Shown here: in pieces, positions 56,681-64,000 of the stretch
Position numbering within the stretch: the first letter of the stretch is position 1
How the letters are laid out: each line of letters begins with the position of its first letter
The notes under the pieces: model-generated
Databases searched by the model: none
What the model saw: the letters and a program-made list of their open reading frames with translations, nothing else
Told to the model about the DNA's origin: nothing
Assembly (NCBI GenBank): GCA_038373865.1
Contig: JAXGGA010003938.1
Coordinates: forward strand, 1 to 64,000
Direction: 5' to 3'
DNA: 64,000 nucleotides
DNA from: Uloborus plumipes
Taxonomy: Eukaryota > Arthropoda > Arachnida > Araneae > Uloboridae
Position numbers and translations under genes: made by a program

Positions 56681-58702
56681 GGGCAATTCCATGGTGTCGG
56701 ACGTAAAAAACGAAGAACTATTTTTTAGTTTTAGTTCCATTTATCAAATATAAACTGAATAGATATGATTAAGTTGGTATTCAAAATACTCGCTACATCA
56801 TAATGAATAAAAAATCATGTTAGTTTTTTAAAATAGATCTCTTAAATAGAAATTAAGAAGATTTAAAGAGTTGGTGTCGGACGTAAACGCACAAATAGTA
56901 AAATTGGAGATTCACTTAAAATTTACTGAAACTCTGCGAATTGGCTTACCTTTTAATTTCAAAAACAGCTAAGATCGATAGTATACTTATGATTAAAGCA
57001 TATTTTACAGTTTTTTAATGATATTGTTTTGAATAAAATGAACTTGGAACTACTTTTACATTGGTGTCGGACGTAAATTTGTGGTGTCGGACGTAAACTC
57101 TTCGAATTGGACCTAAACCGTTGTTCTTAAATGCAATGATTACAGTTTTAAATAAGAAAATTAGCTTAAATTTTATTCCTAGGTCACACATATTATTTTT
57201 TAACATTTAAAAGGGTTCATCAAATATAAACTGCCCCCTTTTTCCTGTTGGGATCGGAGGACGAATACGTTTATAATGTCCCGTAATTTGTAAAATATTT
57301 TGTCCTCAGTTCTTGGCCATTTAAAATAACCTTTTGAACTATGCATAACTGATACTACAATGTAATTTTTTTAGTGATACATCCAAGACAAAGCATGGCA
57401 TCATGCGTTACCACAACCCAGTCATTGATGTTTATTGTATCAAGATCTTCAGATTCTTCGATCCTGGAATTAAAACAGCTTTCCAGTAATGATGCAAATG
57501 CTTTGTATCTATGCGTATATCTTTTGCTGGAATATACTTTATGTGCATATTTGGATTTAAAAGTGCTGAAACTCGAGAAAATTGCTCCGCTTTTGTCACC
57601 GTCATTTTTCCTGCTTTAACGCGGCGCCAAACGATTTTTTCACAGTGCCTCCTATGGCATCAACCACCATCAACCAGTAAATATGAATATTAATCAGTAC
57701 ACTGATAAAAAATGTAAGCGTCCACTGAAATACAACTACGAAATCCATGTATTCTGACTCTTTGCGAAACAGAATACAGGTTGTGTTGTGATGATCTAGC
57801 CTTTAAAACTTTAGATGAATACTTAAAAGTTGGGTTGCTGTTCTTTTCAAAGCAATAATATGTATATGCACTTTTTATTAATTCAAGAGTTCCCAGAACA
57901 ACTCAGATGCATTGTAAGTGTCTTAATATAAATGTCTCATGAGGAGAAAAAAAACTTTTAAAGCATTATTCTGAAGCAAAATTTACTATTTAATAAGTAA
58001 ATTTAAAGTATATGTATGCACAGTAAAGTCAAAATTATCATTTTTTTAAATAATGCTTCACTTTAACTTTGTAATTAAAAGCAAAATATGGGGAATCACA
58101 GTTGTAAACAAGTGTTATATAAGGAATGTAACAGTGTCGGACGTAAACGGTGTCGGACGTAAAAAAATTCTTTACGTCCGACACCTAGATTTTAATTGAA
58201 AATATTTACTTGTCACAAAATGTTAATAGGTTACATCAATGAGACCAAAGATCTTACTTTGCATACAAAGTTAGATGTATGTAGCTTTAAAATTATTGGC
58301 CCAGCATAATTAATCGTACATTTTGGTGTCGGACGTAAAACACTTAATGTGCCCCATGAGAATTCTGTCACAAATCAAAATGAATTATATTCTCACACAT
58401 TTTTGCAACATCACCTGTTGTACATTGAATATGTAAATAGTTATTCGTCTTAATTCATAATTTTAGTATGTATATTTTGGAAAAAACAGAGCTTCTTTGA
58501 GAGTCGTCAAATGTAGTTTGAAAACGCTCTGGATGTTGACCTTAGTTTGACCTCTTGTAACTTAGTTAAAACTTAAGTTATCAAAATTTAGACATGAATT
58601 TCAAAATATACAACTCTTTACCTTTAAAATGATACCTTGTTTGTTTAGAAATATTAATTTTGAAAATTTGACCATCTGGTTGACCTTATCGTGGAATTGC
58701 CC
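56681..58702 (-). mobile_element. GGGCAATTCCA element with 4-bp duplication and a 15-bp motif array
   Basis: Short TIRs GGGCAATTCCATGG and complement GGGCAATTCCACGA, flanked by ttat (56677-56680 and 58703-58706). The end differs from that of elements 1-3 (GGGTCATTCCAT) at only two inner positions, and the duplication length is the same. It keeps a decayed ORF on the minus strand (57380-57665). GGTGTCGGACGTAAA occurs at 56693, 56873, 57063, 57083, 58133 (one mismatch), 58149 and 58325, and inverted at 58171. Likely a decayed autonomous member of the group. Confidence 0.75.
57380..57665 (-). pseudogene. Decayed transposase-like ORF, C-terminal part
   Basis: On the minus strand WLMVVDAIGGTVKK (from about 57670) is followed, after a 1-nt frameshift in an A-run, by IVWRRVKAGKMTVTKAEQFS, RVSALLNPNMHIKYIPAKDI and, after another break, EDLDTININDWVVVTHDA (about 57440-57380). 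From memory D.IGGTVKR and a final GDWVLVKYD-type tail occur together in invertebrate transposon proteins of unnamed family. The order and spacing look real although the reading frame is broken. Catalytic residues would be upstream (57700-58600), where I could not follow the frame. Confidence 0.55.
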
Positions 58703-59924
58703 TTATTTCAAGCAATTACTATACAGTCGGTAAATTTATATTCTCGAATTCAGCAAAACATTTTCATTCTTTCTTATTCAATTTTTTCCGTATTTTAATT
58801 CCCATGTTAAATAACTTTCCCAGTTAAATATATTTTAGGAAAATAAAGAATATTTTGTTATTAAAGAACTCTGAATGGTGCGAATTTCGCGTGTATATGG
58901 AACCCAAAATCACTTAAAATAACGCTAGTGTAAAGTGGTATAAGTCATAAAGTTTCATGTTTCATTTCTCCATGGATTTTGATCGCACAAATGTCTTTTT
59001 TTTTTTTTTTTGTTAGTATTATTTTTTAATGGAGATTCTTTCCCTAAATATAAGTTTGGGAGCCCGGAGCCCCTATAAAAAGTTAATTTTTTTATTTCTT
59101 AACCAATTATTTTTTTCGCTTCAAACTTTCCATGTCTTAACTCTCCTCCCCATTTCGAGCAATTTTGCAAATAGAAGTATACATCTAGGACGAACGGTTG
59201 AGAAAATAAAGGTCATGAAGGTTAACTTGAAACACCCTGTATATTTATCATCTTCAGAACTTTTGACTTTTAATTTTACCTTGAATTTGACGTAAATGCA
59301 AGGTATAAAATACAGAATTTTATAAGGGTATAAAAATTAACATAATATAATTGATTGTGTATATAATTTTTGAAAAAATAATATAAGTGCCGCAAATCAA
59401 AAACCATTTATTGCCACAATCGATATATAAAAAGTCTTATTAATTTACAATGTATATTGTAACCAAAAAAAAAAAATTAAATTTGTAATCTTTTAGTTTT
59501 GCGTCATCCATTACCTCTTTCGTAACGAAATTGCATTGTTTTTTGAAGTCGGTTAAAAATAAAAACAACCTCCCCTCCATGGAAGTTCAAAGCCCCCAAA
59601 AGTGGCGCCAAGGTCCATAAGAAAATTTTACAGCATCGAAGGACCTCATTGCCATTTTTGAAAAAGATCCGACCAAAACTGTCATTTTGTACTATAAAAA
59701 AATATGGGGTAGATTCCCATGGGGGGATGTACCTGCTTAAGGACATTACAATCATTAAAATCATTCAAAAAAAAAAAAAAAAACATGCAGCTGTTCAAAA
59801 AAAATCCTTTCAGACCTGGACTCGATGTCATTTCATCTGGACCTTCAACCTTACGCGCATAACCACTTGACCATCGGGTCGCTCATTGAAGCATGGATTT
59901 ACGATAGCACATATTGTTTTAAAT

Positions 59925-60145
59925 AACATGAAATTTTAGTTTTTCGATCATAACTTTTTTTCTAGTGAACAAATATCGTCATATGAGTACATGGAACCAT
60001 AGTTACACCATCTCCTATCGATTAAAGAAAAATCGTCTAAATCGGTTCATTAGATCAGATTTTATGTGCGAACAAAAAAAAAAAAAAAAAAAAAGTACAC
60101 GATTTGAATTGAGAACCTCCTCCTTTTTTGAAGTCGGTTAAAAAG
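59925..60145. repeat. Solo end of the CCGACTTC repeat
   Basis: Matches the right arm end of 53539-55986, from AACAAATATCGTCATATGAG to TTTTTTGAAGTCGGTTAA; a second GAAGTCGGTTAAAA word is at 59545. No complete element. Confidence 0.7.
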
Positions 60146-60600
60146 TATGAGTACAAACCAGATTTAGAAACACAAGTCTAAAATGCAGAACACACAAAAC
60201 TACGAGTACAAATCAAGGGTTGAGACACATGGATATAAAAACACAAGACAAGCACACATAACTCATTTGATCAGAAAAGGGAGTACACAAGATACATTCA
60301 GACCCTCACATGAAAACGGAGACCGGGTTTTTGGACAAATTATGAGTACCGGTCACACATGCAGACACAGTTACATAAAAACACAGAGCACATTAAGTGT
60401 CAGAGCCCCAAAAGTGTGCTAGCATCACATTACGAACTCGTTAAAGCACAGTGCGCATTAACACACAAAACTTATTCACAACATCTCAAATCATAGTTAA
60501 AATCTTTTACTGAGAAAACAAATAACGAGGACGAAACTGCAGTCTCTGGGTATCTTAACTGGACTGTCGTACATTGACTGCTCTGCCAACTTCATTTGAC
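60146..60600. repeat. ACACA-rich decayed simple repeat
   Basis: Irregular ACACAAnA-rich sequence. The open plus frame 60183-60422 reflects composition and has no recognised domain. Confidence 0.4.
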
Positions 60601-60631
60601 AGAATTTTTTTTTTTTTTTTTTTTTGAAATA

Positions 60632-60807
60632 CAGTCGACGCTTGATATAACGACCGTCTCCGTCCTACAGAAAACGGTCTTTATAACGAGTGGTCGCTAT
60701 AAGAGGTAGAACATAGAGTATATTGGGATACAGTTGGGGGCTTTCTCACCGGTCGTTATATTAGGATGGTCTTTATAACGTGCGGTCGTTATAACGAGCG
60801 TCGACTG
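60632..60807. mobile_element. 176-bp pogo/Tigger-like MITE
   Basis: Ends CAGTCGACGCTTGATATAAC and GTTATAACGAGCGTCGACTG with TA duplications (60630-60631, 60808-60809). Internal CGGTCGTTATA and TCTTTATAACG words repeat in both orientations. Confidence 0.85.
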
Positions 60808-60959
60808 TATATTCAGTGTAAGATTTTATGATTTCTTCTAGTTGAATGAGCAGTATTTTCTAAATTACAGATAACAATATTTTCGACTTAGCTGGTTTTA
60901 AGTTTGTTTGTTTGCTTCAAACGAAGCTGTACGTTGATTACTAACAATTTGCAGACCTA

Positions 60960-61570
60960 GAGCATGCCCCGAGACTAGCAATCATTCTTTCGTGTGACAC
61001 CACAATCGGCGAAGGCCATTGCCCCTAGAATTTTGACACCCAGTTTCCCAGTTAGATGGAAATACCTGGTCTCGATTCGATGCGAAACTATACTAGGAAT
61101 TTAATTTTGCTGAGAGATACTCCATACCAAATGAGTACTCGTGGGATCTTTGACATGCCGCATAGTTATACGGCATTTATTTATTTATTTATTCAAACCC
61201 CACCAGTCACCACCGTACCCAGGCCCGTCATTTAGGGGGGGCAGGGGGGGGCAGTTGCCCCCCCTGGCTTTGAGAAATCAATGTATTTAAATATAAGTGG
61301 GCGTGTTTTTGCTGTTTTCCGATGAAATTGCATTGTGTTTTTACCCTTTGCCCCCCCCCCTCCCCCCTGGAAAAACTTGAAATGACGTCCGTAACCGTAC
61401 CTACTCTGATGAGGGTTTAACCGGATGTGGTGGCTGGGAGGAAAGAGTAGTCATACGGCATGGCCGCTGTCGATTTTCTGCATCTTGAAAATACACAAAC
61501 TGGAGCCAGGTTTTGATCCTGCTCTTTCGAGAGTGAGAGGTCAGCGTCTTAATCGTAAAACCATTCTTGT
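60960..61570 (-). mobile_element. SINE-like repeat, interrupted by a hAT MITE
   Basis: On the minus strand the head near 61565 (GGTTTTACGATTAAGACGCT, with GGATCAAAACCTGGCTCC as a weak B-box) continues through CCACATCCGGTTAAACCCTC and GAGTAGGTACGG, resumes after the MITE, and runs to about 60960. A (TTTA)n run is at 61177-61190. Confidence 0.5.
61220..61393. mobile_element. 174-bp hAT MITE, copy 3
   Basis: Starts CAGGCCCGTCATTTAGGGG and ends GAAATGACGTCCGTA, with a perfect 8-bp duplication accgtacc (61212-61219, 61394-61401). It sits inside the SINE-like repeat, whose two halves rejoin cleanly. Confidence 0.9.
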
Positions 61571-62284
61571 CGGGGGAAATTGAAATTAGGAAATAAGGGG
61601 CATCCTCGTTGAGATGTTTCGAAAAAAAAATATGTTCGAATCAGACCATTTACTGAAAAGTTATTAGGCGAAGGGGAAGAAGGACCGACAGACGCACATT
61701 TTTCCTTTTTTAAAACCCTTTTTTCCAACTTTTTATTGTTAATATTTATGCACTAAATATTTAATTTATATTTGCCTTTGTTGAGACCAAAACGAATATT
61801 TTAACTCATTAAATCTGAAACTGATTTCATGAATAAAATTTTCCAGTAGGTGGTCATTTAAAAACATCTCGATCATGTCCTGAAATGACAATGTCCAATG
61901 TATAGCATTTTGCTTTATTTAACACGGAGGAAAACACGGAGGGAAAATATAAATAAAGTAAAAAATTGGGAGTAAGAAACTAGTAAAGAAACTAGGGTAA
62001 AGAAACTAGTAACACAAAAGACACTGATACCTTGTAATTTTCTGGAATTAAGAATTTTCAAAACCACAATTTTTGATTTCTTCTAAATAATTCCTGATTT
62101 TCACGGAAATAAAATCCGGAAGCACTAAGTAGGTGACTGGAACTTAGATCGATTGACTTAACCATTAGTGCGACTGTCTGTACTGATTTGAGTCTATCCA
62201 CGTACATTTCATAATTAGCAAAATGAGTGACAATGCGAGATGAGAAAACTGTGATGTGATATTACAGAAATGTCTTCTTTTTAG
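61571..62284. other. Presumed intron before the terminal exon
   Basis: AT-rich, ends in a pyrimidine tract and acceptor AG; no other feature. Confidence 0.4.
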
Positions 62285-62491
62285 GCACCTGCTCCAGTAC
62301 CTGTCCGACGTCCTTGCTCCTGCCTCCAACAAGGCACCGAGTGCCGTTGTGCCTCGAAAGGTGCAAACCAGTACACCATTCGCCTTGAACCTTGGGCGTA
62401 CTACAAATCCGTGGCCTTCAGCGCTCTCCTCGTTGGACTAGTGTTTTGGCTGGCAGTTTACATATCTCTCTTCAAAAACAGTCTAGCATAA
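62285..62491 (+). CDS. Terminal coding exon of an unidentified small membrane protein
   Basis: A pyrimidine tract and acceptor TCTTCTTTTTAG|GCACC (AG at 62283-62284) open a 68-codon phase-0 frame ending TAA at 62489-62491. It starts Pro-rich (APAPVPVRRP), has two CxC pairs (residues 11/13 and 20/22: CSCLQQGTECRC), then YTIRLEPWAYYK and one hydrophobic segment at residues 42-63 (SVAFSALLVGLVFWLAVYIS). A short KNSLA tail follows. Codons are strongly G/C-ending, unlike the surrounding DNA, which argues for selection. A single C-terminal membrane span with a cytosolic-type Cys-rich region suggests a small single-pass or tail-anchored protein; I cannot name the family. The upstream exon may be 43950-44009. 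Confidence 0.75.
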   Translation, partial: APAPVPVRRPCSCLQQGTECRCASKGANQYTIRLEPWAYYKSVAFSALLVGLVFWLAVYISLFKNSLA

Positions 62492-62627
62492 AGACAGACA
62501 TTAAAGCTTTGTGAAATTGACTCATTACTGAAGATTAAGCTTATACGCACGGCATTGTTTATAAAATAGATTCTTAGGGTGATGAAATCATTTTCCGTTC
62601 GCATTAAGAAAAGTTTTTGTAAATATG

Positions 62628-62633
62628 AATAAA
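62628..62633 (+). terminator. AATAAA poly(A) signal
   Basis: AATAAA lies 137 bp after the stop codon of the terminal exon, a normal distance for a 3' end. Confidence 0.6.
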
Positions 62634-63142
62634 TCTTTGGTATAAAAATTGTACGCTTCCTTCAAAAGCCATAGATATAAGAGTGAATCAGAACAATAAT
62701 GATTGTCGAATATCCTTTATCATTTGGGTCTTTTATTACGGTTTAAGCACAGAAAACAACCTAAATCCATAACTGAATCAACCATTTGAATTATGAATTT
62801 AACTAGTGTATGTTGTAGTAGTCCATTAATTTTGTTCTATATTTTTCATTTGAATTGCATCTCTTCCTCTCTGTGTGTGTGTGTGTTTTGCCAATGAGCA
62901 TCACACTTGTTAAACACTTGACAGGAAATACGGATCAGCAATAGTTCCTACGTGGGAGTTACCTGTATGTCATACTTTTGTTTTAATACGTTGCAATGCT
63001 TTTAAAAATTATATAAACAAGCTGAAAACGAGAAACGTTCTTTGCCATCGTCCTCTCTTAGAAGTATTTGGCCCTATAATTTAATCAACATCCACACACT
63101 CAGTAATCAGGGTTTATCTCTGCATCAAATTTTTTTTGATTA
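62634..63142. other. Intergenic sequence downstream of the terminal exon
   Basis: AT-rich; a short (GT)n run at 62873-62885. No gene seen. Confidence 0.4.
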
Positions 63143-63720
63143 CTAGCTGCGTGGCCCGGCGTTGCGTGGGCTTTAATGTAGGGAACGCAGTTAGAGAAAA
63201 CTACTCGTCGCCAAGGTGGCTCGCCTTTAAAGTAGTGAGGCAAGTTTAAACAACCTACTCACCGCCAAGGCGGCTCGCCTTTAAAGTAGCGAGGAAAGTT
63301 TCAACAAACTACTCGCCACCAAGGCGGCTCGCCATTAAAGTTCCAAGGAAAATTTCAGCAAACTACTCCCCGCTAAAGCGGTTCGCTAAAAAGCTTTCCT
63401 GCATCAAAAAGTCAATCGAATTATTTGCACATGCTTCCTCAGAAATAAAGACGATGTCAAGTTGCGCATACTTAGCACTCGGGCCAATCCATGGTTACGG
63501 TCGTTACATTCACATAACTTCAGCTGCTCATATTTTATTCACAAATGCAGTTAAAGTTCTAATGAAAACAGGGAATGATAAAGCTCCCCCTCAACATGAT
63601 TATCACCAAGCGTTAGTTTGAAATTATTAGTGGAAGTTGTAGAAAAATCTCGAAAATGTGTGGTTACGGTCGTTACAAAAAAAAAAGACATGGTTTTTTG
63701 AGTGCTATCAAACACTGCCA
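63143..63720 (-). mobile_element. Helitron 3' end (minus strand) with a 54-bp tandem repeat
   Basis: On the minus strand GCCCACGCAACGCCGGGCCA, CGCAG and CTAG (63143-63146) then T form a typical Helitron 3' end. To its right ACTACTCGCCGCCAAGGCGG and CTCGCCTTTAAAGTAG repeat at 54-bp spacing (63201, 63255, 63309, 63363). The 5' end is not seen and may be beyond the window. Confidence 0.65.
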
Positions 63721-63769
63721 CTTTTCTGTGAATCTATTGCACGTATGATCTTCTGGATTTTTAGAATTA

Positions 63770-63973
63770 TTGAAATGTTCATTAACTTATTTTAATAACA
63801 TTTCGTTAGTTCCTTTCATATCGGCTTGGGAACTGGGCCAGTTTTAATCGTCACGAAGTTACGTTCAAAAAAGTCCGACTTCCGTCAGTTAGAAATGAAC
63901 TTGCCAAGTTATAAGAAGCCGATATGAAAGGAACTAACGAAATGTTATTAAAATAAGTTAATTAACATTTCAA
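63770..63973. repeat. 200-bp foldback at the window edge
   Basis: TTAACTTATTTTAATAACAT and TTCGTTAGTTCCTTTCATAT (63783-63822) are mirrored exactly at 63919-63956. Arms of about 55 bp around a 90-bp loop; probably a MITE. Confidence 0.85.
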
Positions 63974-64000
63974 TAACTCTCACGACTGTAGTTAACAGAA

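Larger units (their letters stand above)
56018..59239. mobile_element. 3.2 kb TA-site element with CAGGGTGTTCC ends
   Basis: Ends CAGGGTGTTCCAAGTCAACC and GGTTAACTTGAAACACCCTG with TA on both sides (56016-56017, 59240-59241). TIRs of about 250 bp pair 56018-56275 with 58980-59239. The middle is largely another element (56681-58702). TA target and ends fit the Tc1/mariner group, but no such transposase is seen. Confidence 0.75.

Overview
This is AT-rich animal genomic DNA, most likely from an arachnid (spider-like) or other arthropod. The evidence is the Tc1, mariner, piggyBac, pogo and Helitron fragments present, the many tRNA-derived SINEs, and eukaryotic splice and poly(A) signals. There are no operons, Shine-Dalgarno sites or CRISPR arrays. 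The species call rests on recall of repeat families, not on a search.

Almost the whole window is nested transposable-element debris. From left to right: a Tc1-like transposase on the minus strand (1-648 and 12137-12247) is split by an 11.5 kb long-arm inverted-repeat element (649-12136). That element is itself split by an 8.6 kb hAT-type element (2987-11584), which holds a tandem-repeat MITE and a 3 kb palindrome with inward-facing decayed ORFs. A 1 kb repeat lies inverted at about 12.5-13.5 kb and 24.85-25.65 kb. Between the two copies are a GGGTCATTTTC element, a foldback with a SINE inserted, a Helitron, a SINE and a pogo-like element. At 25.8-28.5 kb a TA-site MITE contains a mariner, which contains a Helitron. 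A third long-arm foldback (28856-31911) carries a piggyBac derivative. Several hAT MITEs, SINEs, a strange G/T-only tract (37066-38395), TTAA foldbacks, a second piggyBac derivative, a gypsy-like gag/LTR remnant, a higher-order tandem repeat (51.3-52.3 kb) and a 3.2 kb TA element with an inner GGGCAATTCC element (56681-58702) follow.

The most distinctive system is a group of elements whose ends read GRG(T/C)(C/A)ATTCCA and which are flanked by 4-bp target duplications (agag/agaa, agaa, taaa, ttat). Three are long-arm foldbacks. The fourth keeps a decayed transposase-like ORF (GIGGTVK and VWRRVKAGK motifs) and eight copies of a 15-bp motif, GGTGTCGGACGTAAA. A possible fifth member has related AAGTCCGTTACC motifs. 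Several insertions have an empty site preserved in the opposite arm of the same palindrome or in a reading frame, so boundaries are known to the base.

The only convincing host-gene material is a terminal coding exon at 62285-62491 (68 residues, one membrane segment, poly(A) signal downstream) and a candidate first coding exon at 43950-44009. Both are plus strand and phase 0, so they could encode one small membrane protein with a large intron. A GC-rich, donor-terminated segment at 36560-36833 may be another first exon.
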